Below are positions 17,135 through 26,039 of a stretch of 64,000 nucleotides of DNA, one piece after another (the first letter of the stretch is position 1; every line of letters starts with the position of its first letter). The position numbers and the translations under genes are program-made. Source of the stretch: an uncultured Eubacteriales bacterium (lineage in GTDB: Bacteria; Bacillota; Clostridia; Oscillospirales; Oscillospiraceae); the NCBI GenBank assembly GCA_949293985.1, contig CASFFN010000016.1, forward strand, positions 48,256-112,255. Reading direction: 5' to 3'. Under the pieces are notes generated by a model. It saw only the letters and a program-made list of their open reading frames with translations, ran no database searches and was not told where the DNA came from.

Positions 17135-18464
17135 GGGTTTCCTCCCGGCTTCCTTCCGAAAATACCCGGTCAATGGCGTACTCCGTCAGCTCCCGCACCA
17201 CGCCCGGCAGATCGATGGTGGAAAAGCGGCCGTTCTGATAGAGGATCTTCCCCCGCACCATGGTCATGGCCACATCCCCACCCTGGGCGGAGAACACCAG
17301 CCCGGAAAGCACATTGTGGCAGGGCATAAGATGAGGTGCGGTGAAATCCACCAGGATGACATCCGCATCCATCCCCTCTTTCAGCATACCCGTCTCCCGG
17401 CTTCTGCCCTGGGCCCGGGCGCCGCAGACGGTGGCCATCATTAAAATTGCCTGAGGGGGCATGGTCTCCGGCGCGCCATCCGCCAGCCGCTGGGAAAGGG
17501 CGGCGGCACGCATCACCTGGAACATATCCAGATTTCCGCTCTCCACAGCCCCGCCGGTGCCCAAAGCCACATTCATCCCGGCCCGGACGCATTGGGAGAT
17601 GGGGGTAGAGAGCTTCCCGGCCTTGGCCGAGGCGATGGGCAGAGCCACCGCCGTGGCGTGGCACTGCCCCAGCAGCTTCCGCTCCCGCTCTGTTAAACAG
17701 GCACCGTCCGCCGCCGTTACCGGCGCCCGGAACACCCGGTGGCAGGAAAGCAGCTCACCAGGGGTCAGCCCCGTCCGGTCCTCACAGTCCTGCACCTCCC
17801 CTTCCGTCTCGGAAAGGTGGAGCTGGAAGCCCAAGCCTGCCTCCGCTGCGTAGTCAGAAAGCCCCTCCCACAGCGGGGAGTTGCTGGTATACTGGGCGTA
17901 AAGTCCGGCGTCTACCCGGATTCTGCCCTTATCATGCCCATGCCAGGCCTCCTTCATCCGGCAAAGCTCCCGGCATTGGGGGTCGGTTTCAAAGTCAAAT
18001 TCCTCGTTCTCGTCCGCAAAGCGCTGGGCCGCCAAAGCGATATTGGCCTTGATGCCCGCTTCTCCGGCCGCCTCCGCCACCGCCTGGGGAAAGAGGGTCA
18101 AATCCGACACGGAGGTGACGCCAAAGCGCAGGCACTCGGCAATCCCCAGAAGGGCGGCGGCTTTGGCGCTGCGGTTGTCCATTTTGCTCTCCTTCTGCAA
18201 AAGGGTCTCCAGCGCCTCCCGATTGGACAAATCGTCCGTCAGTCCCCGCAGGGCGGTGGTATGCAGGTGGGTGTGGCAGTTGATTAGCCCGGGCATGGCA
18301 ACCATGCCGGTGCCGTCGATAATCACCTCCGGCTTTTCTTCCGGGGGATTTTTGCCTATGTAAGAGATTTTTCCCTGGGAAATTCCCAGGCAAGCGCCGA
18401 AAAACACCTGCATTCTCTCATCCATGGTCACAATGGTAACATTGGAAATCAGGGTGTCCAACAT
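17124..18464 (-). CDS. Amidohydrolase-like protein with altered metal site (MTA/SAH deaminase family)
   Basis: 446 residues. Overall fold as in 5-methylthioadenosine/S-adenosylhomocysteine deaminases: N-terminal beta domain, PGLINCHTHLHTT (His64, His66), RGLTDDLSNREAL, and LHLSET with His216 and catalytic Glu219. Two key places differ: the usual HC(V/H)L block reads VTAADGACLTE, so its His is missing, and the metal-binding Asp of GTDG is Gly (LGTGGAVESGNLDMF, residue 304). These changes predict loss or change of deaminase activity. The gene overlaps hemZ by 16 bases at its start. The rest of the protein is well kept, so it is unlikely to be a decaying gene. Confidence 0.82.
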   Translation of the reverse strand: MLDTLISNVTIVTMDERMQVFFGACLGISQGKISYIGKNPPEEKPEVIIDGTGMVAMPGLINCHTHLHTTALRGLTDDLSNREALETLLQKESKMDNRSAKAAALLGIAECLRFGVTSVSDLTLFPQAVAEAAGEAGIKANIALAAQRFADENEEFDFETDPQCRELCRMKEAWHGHDKGRIRVDAGLYAQYTSNSPLWEGLSDYAAEAGLGFQLHLSETEGEVQDCEDRTGLTPGELLSCHRVFRAPVTAADGACLTERERKLLGQCHATAVALPIASAKAGKLSTPISQCVRAGMNVALGTGGAVESGNLDMFQVMRAAALSQRLADGAPETMPPQAILMMATVCGARAQGRSRETGMLKEGMDADVILVDFTAPHLMPCHNVLSGLVFSAQGGDVAMTMVRGKILYQNGRFSTIDLPGVVRELTEYAIDRVFSEGSREETHGA

Positions 18465-19894
18465 GATTTGCTTCCTTTCATCCGTTCAAAGAGGGTCTTT
18501 TTCTGCTCCAGCACACTATCCAGTTGGCTAATGTACTGCTCCGGGAACTTGGGGTTGTGGAACCGCTGGAGGGTTCCGTCCGGCAGATTCACCTTGTTCA
18601 TGCCGCCGCCCCCCAGAGACAAAATGGAGTGGAGCTCCTCCATCATATAGATATTATACAGACAGTCCCGTCCGTCCTTGCTCCAGCCTACATTTTCAAA
18701 GCTGCCGGACATATATTTTTGCCGGTAAAGATAATAGGGCTTGTAGCCCAGGCTGCGGAACACCTGCTCCCCGTAGTCCACCATCCGGGATACCGCCTCC
18801 CGGCTGGGAAGATTCCCCCGCTTTTCGAAAAGGTCTGCTCCCTTTTTGAGAGCCAGGGTGTGAAGCGTTATGTTGGCAGGCTCCAACGCCGCCACGGTGT
18901 CCAAAGAGCGGCAGAAATCCTCATAATTGTCCTCCGGCAGCCCTGCAATCAAATCCATATTGATGTCCCGGAAGCCCGCCGCCACCGATTCCTGGTAAGA
19001 GCGCACCACATCCGCCCCGGTGTGGGGACGGCCGCAGGCTTTCAGCACCAGGTCGTTCATGGTCTGGGGGTTAATGCTCATCCGCCCCACCCCCAGATCA
19101 AAGAGGGTCTGGAGCTTCTCCGGATTCAGGGTGTCGGGACGGCCGCCCTCCACCGTAAATTCCAGGCAGCGGCTCAGGTCAAAATTGTCCCGGAGGGCCC
19201 CAATCAGGGTTTTCAGCTGAGCGGCGGACAAGGTGGTGGGAGTGCCGCCTCCTATGTATAGGGTACGCACCCGAAAGCCGGAAGTTTCCAGGGCTTTTCC
19301 CGTAAAGGCAATTTCCTGCAAAAGTGCCTGCAAATAAGGCTCCAAAAGCTCCGTGTGCTTGCCAACGGTACGGCTGACAAAGCTGCAATAGGCACACCGG
19401 GTGGGGCAGAAAGGAATCCCCACATACAAGGAGATGTCTGTGGGCTCCAAAAGCCGGGCAGCCGCCGCCGTGGATTCGGAACACTCCGCCGCCAGGCGGC
19501 TTCTTCTGGGGGATACATAGTAAACCCGCTCCATGAGCTTCCGGGCGGACGCCACCGTCCCCCCTTCCAGCAGGTGCCGGGTGGTGAGCTTGGTGGGGCG
19601 CACCCCCGCCAAAGCACCCCAGGCGGGAGCCTCCGGCAGGTGGGGAAGGGCGGCTAAGTAGTAGCTCTGCTGCAAAATCCGCCGCCGGAGAGGCACCGTC
19701 TCCGCCTCCGCTTTCAGCCGCTTGGAACTCTGGGTGGTTTTGCCGTTTATGGTGATTTTCGTTGTGGCGGTGAGCCAGGTTTTCCCCCGATGGAGGGTGG
19801 ATACCGCCTCCCCCTCCGGATTTTCCGGAAAGAGAGCCATTTGCAGCTGCTCCACGGCGTAATTGTCTGTATGTCCAAGAAGGGTCAGTTTCAT
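18449..19894 (-). CDS. hemZ: Coproporphyrinogen III dehydrogenase-like radical SAM protein HemZ
   Basis: 481 residues with an N-terminal HemZ-specific region of about 150 residues and a radical SAM core: CPTRCAYC (Cys163, Cys167, Cys170) binding the 4Fe-4S cluster, GGGTPTTLS and EGGRPDTL. The C-terminal HemN-like part includes YYLYRQKYMSG. HemZ is found in Clostridia and Bacilli in the recJ-rel-dtd neighbourhood, often without full heme synthesis, so the real substrate may be another porphyrin or unknown. The start overlaps the MBL gene stop by 4 bases. Confidence 0.92.
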   Translation of the reverse strand: MKLTLLGHTDNYAVEQLQMALFPENPEGEAVSTLHRGKTWLTATTKITINGKTTQSSKRLKAEAETVPLRRRILQQSYYLAALPHLPEAPAWGALAGVRPTKLTTRHLLEGGTVASARKLMERVYYVSPRRSRLAAECSESTAAAARLLEPTDISLYVGIPFCPTRCAYCSFVSRTVGKHTELLEPYLQALLQEIAFTGKALETSGFRVRTLYIGGGTPTTLSAAQLKTLIGALRDNFDLSRCLEFTVEGGRPDTLNPEKLQTLFDLGVGRMSINPQTMNDLVLKACGRPHTGADVVRSYQESVAAGFRDINMDLIAGLPEDNYEDFCRSLDTVAALEPANITLHTLALKKGADLFEKRGNLPSREAVSRMVDYGEQVFRSLGYKPYYLYRQKYMSGSFENVGWSKDGRDCLYNIYMMEELHSILSLGGGGMNKVNLPDGTLQRFHNPKFPEQYISQLDSVLEQKKTLFERMKGSKSCWTP

Positions 19895-20484
19895 AGTGCG
19901 CCTTTCAGGTAAGGGTTATATTCCAGCTCATCCGCCAGAAGGGAGGCTGCCCCATGGCCGGGGTACACCCGGGTATCGGGGGGCAGCTGCGCCAGCTTTT
20001 GGAGAGACACCTGCATCTCCTGCCAGTTGCCTCCCGGCAGGTCGGTTCTGCCGCAGGAGCCCCGGAACAGGGTATCCCCGGAAAACAGATGGTTTTCCGT
20101 CAGCAGGCACACAGAGCCGGGAGTGTGCCCCGGGGTGGGAATGACCTGGAAGGGGATACCTGTCAGGGTCAGGGTGTCCTTATAGGTGTCCGTATAGTAC
20201 AAAGGCCCGGCGGTCATCTGGGGAGGCATGGCGGTATCCTTGGCATTCAGGTACACCGGAATATCGTTATCCATCACCAGCTCCCGGACAGCCCCCACAT
20301 GGTCAAAATGTCCGTGGGTCAGAAGCACCCCGGCGATTTCCAGCCCCCGCTTTTCTGCCTGGGCGGCAATCGTCTGGGCTTCATACCCCGGGTCAATCAC
20401 AAGGCACTGATTGCTTTCCTCCTGCCACACCAGGTAGCAGTTGGTCTGATAGGCCCCTAAGGCCATGGTAAAAATCTTCAGCAT
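19891..20484 (-). CDS. MBL-fold metallo-hydrolase (glyoxalase II-like, YqgX type)
   Basis: 197 residues. Metal motif THGHFDHVG, HTPGSVCLL, SGDTLFRGSCGRTDLPGG and VYPGHGA give a full set of zinc ligands. Short glyoxalase II-like proteins of this type lack the C-terminal substrate domain and probably act on thioesters or other small molecules. The position between dtd and hemZ is conserved in Clostridia. 6 bases separate it from dtd. Confidence 0.92.
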   Translation of the reverse strand: MLKIFTMALGAYQTNCYLVWQEESNQCLVIDPGYEAQTIAAQAEKRGLEIAGVLLTHGHFDHVGAVRELVMDNDIPVYLNAKDTAMPPQMTAGPLYYTDTYKDTLTLTGIPFQVIPTPGHTPGSVCLLTENHLFSGDTLFRGSCGRTDLPGGNWQEMQVSLQKLAQLPPDTRVYPGHGAASLLADELEYNPYLKGAL

Positions 20485-20490
20485 AAAAAC

Positions 20491-20958
20491 CTACTTTCTT
20501 CTAGGGGTGTCCATCAGCTGCTCCGTGTCCAGAATCAGGGTCACGGGGCCGTCGTTGACGGATTCCACCTGCATATCCGCCCCAAAGCTGCCATGCTGGG
20601 GAATGAACCCCAAGTCGGCACAGTCCCGCAAAAAGGCCTCATACAGCGCTTCTCCCAGCTGGGGCGGGGCGGCGTCGGTGAAGCTGGGGCGGCGGCCCTT
20701 CCGGCAGTTGCCGTAAAGGGTGAATTGGCTCACCACCAGCACCTGACCTCCCACATCTTCCAAAGAACGGTTCATTTTTCCGTTTTCATCGGAAAACACC
20801 CGCAGGCTCAGGGCTTTCTCCGCTAAGTACCGGGCGTGTTCCCGGGTATCCTCCGGGCCTACCCCCAGCAGAATCAAAAATCCTCTGCCGATGCTTCCCA
20901 CGATTTGGTTGTCAATGGCCACGCTGGCAGAGCTTACCCGTGTCAATACTGCTTTCAT
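20491..20958 (-). CDS. dtd: D-aminoacyl-tRNA deacylase
   Basis: 155 residues from the ATG at 20958 (MKAVLTRVSSASVAID); AAGGAGA lies 6-7 bases upstream. Upstream in-frame codons belong to repeat B. DTD removes D-amino acids, and Gly from tRNA-Ala. Catalytic-site blocks SQFTLYGNCRKGRRPSF and NDGPVTL (the Gly-cisPro motif GP) are intact. It follows rel after a 287-base gap filled with repeats, the only large gap in the cluster. Confidence 0.94.
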   Translation of the reverse strand: MKAVLTRVSSASVAIDNQIVGSIGRGFLILLGVGPEDTREHARYLAEKALSLRVFSDENGKMNRSLEDVGGQVLVVSQFTLYGNCRKGRRPSFTDAAPPQLGEALYEAFLRDCADLGFIPQHGSFGADMQVESVNDGPVTLILDTEQLMDTPRRK

Positions 20959-21006
20959 ATCATTTCTCCTTACGACGGCGAATCTTCCCGGAAGGCTGCC
21001 GAAAAT

Positions 21007-21245
21007 ACCTCCCTCCGGGAGGGAGGTGGCTTGGGGCGCAGCCCCAAGACGGAGGGAGCCAGCGGGCACATAGCCAATTCCACGGATAGGGGTGGTACCT
21101 CCCCGGAGGTATGTAGAACCTGCGGCAAGTACCAACCCAAAGGCAAACCGTCAGCTTACTGCCCGCAGGCTCCCTCAGTCACCTGCGGTGACAGCTCCCT
21201 CCCGGAGGGAGCGATTACTTCCCTGCCCCGCCTGGTATCGTTGCT
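21007..21245. repeat. Palindromic repeat B, complete copy, plus the end of repeat A
   Basis: Left arm acctccctccgggagggagg then tggcttggggcgcagcccca, a centre of about 90 bases, and right arm gctccctcagtcacctgcgg, then agctccctcccggagggag. The arms are inverted versions of one another, giving a long potential hairpin RNA. The uninterrupted centre gcaaaccgtcagcttactgc shows the empty site for the MITE at 7579. It ends with gattacttccctgccccgcc-tggtatcg, a piece of repeat A. Confidence 0.72.
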
Positions 21246-23423
21246 TTAATTCTGTCCTCTCCGGGAGCCTAAGACGGAGCGGACATTCATGAGGCGGTTT
21301 CTTATGGCTTCCAGCTCCTGGACATTCTTCACCTCAAAGCGGACGGTGAAAATGCTGTGGCCGTTGGGAAGATCCTTGCCGTTAAGCTCCTTCACCCGCA
21401 CCCGGGTGCTGGTCATCACCGTAGCCAAATCCAGAAGCAAACCGTCTCTTGTCTGGCATTCCAGCTCCAATGTGGTGTCGAAGGGCTGCTCCTCCTGGTT
21501 TGCCCAGCTGACCCGCACCCAACGGCCGGACTGCCGGGGGTCGTTTCTTCCCTGGGCGTTGGGGCAGTCTGTCCGGTGGACGGACACACCGAAGCCCTTG
21601 GTGATAAAGCCCACAATGTCGTCTCCCGGCACCGGGGTGCAGCACTTGGCAAACTTAATCATGCAGGAGCCGATGTCCTCCACAATCACGCCGTTGGCAG
21701 CGTGACGGCTCACCTTTCCTGCCTCTGCCATGGGCCTTAGCAGCTGCTTTTCCTCGTTCTGGGCCTTCACCGCCTTGTTGATGTCGTCCCGAATCCGGCC
21801 CACCGCCTTGGCGGCGGTGAGGCCGCCGTAGCCGATGGCGGCATACATATCGTCCCAGTTGTCAAAGGACAGCTTTTTCAGAAGCTGGGGGGCAAGCTCC
21901 GGGTCGGAAAGGGCGGAAAGGGGCAGCAGTAGCCGCTTCATCTCCGCCTCGAAGCTGGACTTGCCGTGGGCCACGTTTTCCTCCCGCTTCTCCTTCTTGA
22001 ACCACTGCTTGATTTTGGTCCTGGCCTGGTTGGACTTGCAGATGTTCAGCCAGTCCCGGCTGGGGCCTTTGGCGGACTTTGAGGTGATAATCTCCACAAT
22101 GTCGCCGTTGGTGAGAGGCGTATCGATGTTGGTAATCCGGTTGTTCACCTTCGCGCCCACCAGGGCGTTGCCCACCCCGGAGTGGATGGCATAGGCAAAG
22201 TCGATGGGGGTAGAGCCGGCGGGGAGGGACACAATCTTTCCCTTGGGGGTAAAGACGAACACCTCGTCGTCGAACATATCGATTTTCAGGGAGTGGACAT
22301 AGTCCTCCGCGTCCGTATCCTGCTGGCTTTCCAGAAGCCGGCGCACCCATTCAAAGTCCTTTTCGTTGCCGGCGCCAGCGCCCTGCTTGTACTTCCAGTG
22401 GGCGGCGATGCCGTACTCCGCCGTTTCGTGCATCTGCCAGGTACGAATCTGCACCTCAAAGGGGATGCCCTGGCTGCCGATGACGGTGGTGTGCAGGCTC
22501 TGGTACATATTGGGCTTTGGGGTGGAGATATAGTCCTTGAACCGCCCGGGTACCAGATTGAACAAATCGTGGACATGGCCCAGCACATTATAGCAGTCGG
22601 GGATGGTGTCCACAATCACCCGGAAGGCATAGATGTCGTACAGCTCCTCGATGGACTTGTCCTGGGCGTGCATTTTCCGGTAGATGGAGTACACATGCTT
22701 GATTCTGCCGTAGGTGGTGTTGGAAATCCCCACGCCCTGAAGCCGCTCCTTGATTTTGTCCTGGATGGTAGCCATGAAAGCCTCGTCCTGCTCCTTGTGG
22801 GCATTGAGGTATTCCATAATCTCCTCGTAGCCCTTGGGGTCTAAGTACCGCAGGGAAAGATCCTCCAGCTCCCACTTCATCTTCTGCATACCTAACCGGT
22901 GGGCAAGGGGTGCATAGATGTCCATGGTCTCCCGGCACTTGGAAATCTGCTTTTGGGGGGACTGGTACTGCATGGTACGCATATTGTGGAGCCGGTCGGC
23001 AATCTTGATCAGCACCACCCGGATGTCCTTGGACATAGCCATGAACATCTTCCGCAGGTTCTCCATCTGGGCCTGCTCGGTGCTGGAGAAGTTGGCCCGG
23101 GTCAGCTTGGTGACGCCCTCCACCAGCTCGGCGGTGGTGTTGCCGAAAAGCTTGGCAATCTCGTCGTGGGAGGCGTCGGTGTCCTCAATGCAGTCGTGGA
23201 GGATTGCCCCCAGCACCGCATCCAAATCCAGCCCCATCTCCGCCACAATCTCCGCCACCGCCAGGGGGTGGATGATGTAGGGGGAGCCGTCCTTCCGCTT
23301 CTGGTCTTTGTGCTTCTCCCGGGCGTACTCCACCGCCCGGTCAATCATGGTCATGTCGGTTCCCGGCATATACCGCTGAATCGCCTGGTACATGGAACCG
23401 TAATGGGCAGCAAAACTCTCCAT
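21246..23423 (-). CDS. rel: Bifunctional (p)ppGpp synthetase/hydrolase (RelA/SpoT family)
   Basis: 725 residues. HD hydrolase domain with IIHPLAVAEIV (His52) and ILHDCIEDTD (His76, Asp77); synthetase domain with KDYISTPKPNMYQSLHTT; then TGS domain (VFVFTPKGKIVSLPAGSTPIDFAYAIH in two blocks), a helical part, a zinc-finger-like CCTPVPGDDIVGF, and a C-terminal ACT domain. The full set of long-Rel domains is present and both activities should work. It controls the stringent response. 4 bases separate it from recJ; adenine phosphoribosyltransferase, often between them in Clostridia, is missing. Confidence 0.95.
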   Translation of the reverse strand: MESFAAHYGSMYQAIQRYMPGTDMTMIDRAVEYAREKHKDQKRKDGSPYIIHPLAVAEIVAEMGLDLDAVLGAILHDCIEDTDASHDEIAKLFGNTTAELVEGVTKLTRANFSSTEQAQMENLRKMFMAMSKDIRVVLIKIADRLHNMRTMQYQSPQKQISKCRETMDIYAPLAHRLGMQKMKWELEDLSLRYLDPKGYEEIMEYLNAHKEQDEAFMATIQDKIKERLQGVGISNTTYGRIKHVYSIYRKMHAQDKSIEELYDIYAFRVIVDTIPDCYNVLGHVHDLFNLVPGRFKDYISTPKPNMYQSLHTTVIGSQGIPFEVQIRTWQMHETAEYGIAAHWKYKQGAGAGNEKDFEWVRRLLESQQDTDAEDYVHSLKIDMFDDEVFVFTPKGKIVSLPAGSTPIDFAYAIHSGVGNALVGAKVNNRITNIDTPLTNGDIVEIITSKSAKGPSRDWLNICKSNQARTKIKQWFKKEKREENVAHGKSSFEAEMKRLLLPLSALSDPELAPQLLKKLSFDNWDDMYAAIGYGGLTAAKAVGRIRDDINKAVKAQNEEKQLLRPMAEAGKVSRHAANGVIVEDIGSCMIKFAKCCTPVPGDDIVGFITKGFGVSVHRTDCPNAQGRNDPRQSGRWVRVSWANQEEQPFDTTLELECQTRDGLLLDLATVMTSTRVRVKELNGKDLPNGHSIFTVRFEVKNVQELEAIRNRLMNVRSVLGSRRGQN

Positions 23424-23427
23424 ATCT

Positions 23428-25488
23428 TTATTCCTCCTTCGCCCTCATCAGCCGCTGCATGGTTCTGCTCTTGGAAATGTCTGCCTTTTCCTCCCAGGGC
23501 AGCAGGCGAATGGTTATGTATTTACGCTGCCGGGAAAGCTCCAAAAGCTTCACATCGGCAAAAATATCCAAACAGGTCAGAAGCATTCCCACGCTCATGG
23601 GACTATCCGACCATCTGACAATCTTCCGGCACAGGCACATGGGGGTCTCCCGCACCACCCCGGAGGGTTCCCGGGACAGATACCGCCACACAAGCCCCAG
23701 CCGGGCTCTGTCCGGCAAAAGCAAGGGCACCATCTGAGGCTCCAGCCGGTCGGCTGTCAATGCATGGTAGGGGGTGATGCCCCAGTCGCAGGGGGCGGAG
23801 CAGGCCGGGCGGATATCCACCACATTCATCTGCACCGTCCGCTCTCCCCGGTAGTCGTTTACCTGAGGTAAAAAGGCCACATCCACCAAATCCCCCACAG
23901 CCAAAGAGGCAGCTTCCTCCCCGCAGGAGAAGTAGATGGCGTTGAAGCCGTAGTGACCCTGCTGTAACCGCAGCCGCAGGTGCTTTCCCCCGCCCACCGG
24001 GTTCATCCGCTGGATTTGCAGCCGCTCCATCATCAGCACCGGCTTGGGACAGCCGTTGCCGCAGGGCTCCAGCACCTCCAAAGCGTCTACATTGGAAAGG
24101 GTGAGAAGCTCCGGGGGGATGACACAGTCCGTATCCAGCAACGTCCGGGGGGCGTCCTGGGTGTAGTAGTCCTCCGCCAGGCGGCACACCGCCTCCCGGA
24201 AGGCGGAAATCTTGTCCCGGGCGATGGTAAAGCCCGCCGCCAGCTCGTGACCGCCGTAGCTTTCCAGCAGGTCAGACAATGCGGTGAGGGTGGTAAAGAG
24301 GTTGAAGCCCCCAAAGCTCCGGGAGCTGGCCTTCCCTCTGTCCCCATCCAGACAGATGAGGAAGGTGGGGCAGCCGTATTCCTCTGCAATCCGGCTGGCC
24401 ACGATGCCCACCACACCCTGGTGCCAGCTCTCCTCCGCCAGCACAATGGCAGCAGGGGCAGCCCCCTGGGGGAGCATCTGCACCGCCTGGGCGTAAATCT
24501 CCGATTCCACGCTCTGCCGTTCCCGGTTCATCCGGCACAGTTCCTCCGCCAGCACCCGGGCTCTGTCCGGGTCCTGGGTGAGGAACAGCTCCACCGCCAC
24601 GGAAATATGTCCCATCCGTCCGGCGGCGTTGATTCTGGGAGCCAGCACATACCCCACGGAGGAGGCGTTCATCTGCTCCGGCTGGCAGCCACCCTCTGCC
24701 ATGAGGGCGGCAATGCCGGGACGGGGGTTGTGGCGCAGCATGGAAAGGCCCCGGCTCACAAACACCCGGTTCTCTCCCACAAGAGGCATCACATCCGCCA
24801 CCGTACCCAGACACACCATGTCGGCATACCGGGCCAGGATGTCCTCCTGACTGCCGGAGAGGGCGGCGGCCAGCTTGAAGGCCACTCCCACACCGGAGAG
24901 GTTCTTGTGGGGATACCCCCCGTCGGGACGGTGGGGGTCCACCACCGCCGCCGCCCGGGGCAGGGTGCCCTTGCATTCGTGGTGGTCGGTAATGACCAAA
25001 TCCATCCCCAGGCTCCGGCACAGCTCCGCCTCCTCCATGGCGGTGATGCCGCAGTCCACCGTGACAATCAGGTTCACCCCCTGCTCAGAAAGCTGCCGGA
25101 TGGCCATGGGGTTCAGGCCGTAGCCCTCCTCCAGCCTGCCAGGGATGTAGGGCACACAGTCACAGCCACAGGAGCGGAGAAAATCCGTCAAAAGGCAGGT
25201 GGCGGTAATACCGTCCACATCATAGTCCCCGAACACCGCGATTTTCTCGCCCTTTGCCATGGCAAGCCCCACCCGGCCCGCCGCCAAATCCATATCCGTT
25301 AACAAAAAGGGGTCGTCCAAGGGGCAGCCGCAATCCAGATAGCTGTGGGCCGCCTGGGGGGTGTTCAGGCCCCGGGCGGACAGGATCATGGCAGCCAAGG
25401 GGGCATAACCGGCCCCCGCCAAAGCGTTGACTCCCTCCATCCGCGGCGTCGCCGCGTTCCAAATTCCATATTTCAAAGCATTCCACAT
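23428..25488 (-). CDS. recJ: Single-stranded-DNA-specific exonuclease RecJ
   Basis: 686 residues. DHH phosphoesterase motifs: FGDYDVDGITATCLL (motif I), DCGI near the second, and ITDHHECKG (DHH). Then the DHHA1 domain with SFGGFNLFTTL and GGHELAAGFTI, and an OB-fold. RecJ degrades ssDNA 5' to 3' in RecF recombination and repair. The C-terminal 120 residues are extra, as often in Firmicutes. The ATG at 25488 is taken although its ribosome binding site is weak; a promoter sits right upstream, so little room exists for a longer protein. Confidence 0.93.
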   Translation of the reverse strand: MWNALKYGIWNAATPRMEGVNALAGAGYAPLAAMILSARGLNTPQAAHSYLDCGCPLDDPFLLTDMDLAAGRVGLAMAKGEKIAVFGDYDVDGITATCLLTDFLRSCGCDCVPYIPGRLEEGYGLNPMAIRQLSEQGVNLIVTVDCGITAMEEAELCRSLGMDLVITDHHECKGTLPRAAAVVDPHRPDGGYPHKNLSGVGVAFKLAAALSGSQEDILARYADMVCLGTVADVMPLVGENRVFVSRGLSMLRHNPRPGIAALMAEGGCQPEQMNASSVGYVLAPRINAAGRMGHISVAVELFLTQDPDRARVLAEELCRMNRERQSVESEIYAQAVQMLPQGAAPAAIVLAEESWHQGVVGIVASRIAEEYGCPTFLICLDGDRGKASSRSFGGFNLFTTLTALSDLLESYGGHELAAGFTIARDKISAFREAVCRLAEDYYTQDAPRTLLDTDCVIPPELLTLSNVDALEVLEPCGNGCPKPVLMMERLQIQRMNPVGGGKHLRLRLQQGHYGFNAIYFSCGEEAASLAVGDLVDVAFLPQVNDYRGERTVQMNVVDIRPACSAPCDWGITPYHALTADRLEPQMVPLLLPDRARLGLVWRYLSREPSGVVRETPMCLCRKIVRWSDSPMSVGMLLTCLDIFADVKLLELSRQRKYITIRLLPWEEKADISKSRTMQRLMRAKEE

Positions 25489-25510
25489 CCACTTGTATCA
25501 TTTTCTCACT

Positions 25511-25539
25511 ATTATACCAAACCTGCGGCAGTTTCACAA
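25511..25539 (-). promoter_or_regulatory. Promoter of the recJ-rel cluster
   Basis: Minus strand TTGTGA (25534-25539), 17-base spacer, TATAAT (25511-25516), about 22 bases before the recJ ATG, so the leader is nearly absent. Confidence 0.8.
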
Positions 25540-25560
25540 TACTAAGTGGCAAAAAATCTC

Positions 25561-25705
25561 CCGGCGGCGAGTCGCCGCTGACAATGCGCACGGCAGCTTT
25601 CTACATTTCGTTACTTCCCTGCCCCGCCCGGTATCGGCAGCCTGTCCGCCGAGCCTCTTACATATTCCCTCTTCCCCAAATCCGCCCGGTATCGTTATCT
25701 TGCAG
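25561..25705 (+). repeat. Dispersed repeat A, copy 4
   Basis: Best-preserved direct copy: ggcggcgagtcgccgctgac, aatgcgcacggcagctttct, acatttcgttacttccctgc, cccgcccggtatcggcagcc and tgtccgccgag, then a further cgcccggtatcgttatc. It is the reverse complement of blocks in copies 3 and 5. No coding potential. Confidence 0.68.
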
Positions 25706-25716
25706 AAGGCTTCGTT

Positions 25717-25985
25717 TATACCTCCCTCCGGGAGGGAGGTGGCTTGGGGCGCAGCCCCAAGTCGGAGGGAGCCAGCGGGCGCAAAGCCCATTTGACTGCC
25801 GGAGATGGTACCTCCCAAAGCTATCCCTTTTCCTATGCCGATTGGAGGAAGCTTCCTCGTCAAATTGGCATAACGTATCGGGGGTTATGAGCAGGTTCCA
25901 ACCCACCGTCAAACCATCAGCTTACCTCCCGCTGGCTCCCTCAGACACGGCTAACGCCGTGCCAGCTCCCTCCCGGAGGGAGCTA
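25717..25985. repeat. Palindromic repeat B, second complete copy
   Basis: Left arm acctccctccgggagggagg, tggcttggggcgcagcccca and a right arm from about 25917 (cagcttacctcccgctggct, then agctccctcccggagggagc). The centre is longer than in the copy at 21007 and has an extra stretch around 25830-25890. With repeat A it fills most of the 551-base gap between recJ and ytvI. Confidence 0.72.
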
Positions 25986-26039
25986 TCTTGCCTCCGGCTT
26001 TTGCGTCTCATCATCCGCTTCATCCCGTTGAGGAGCCTT

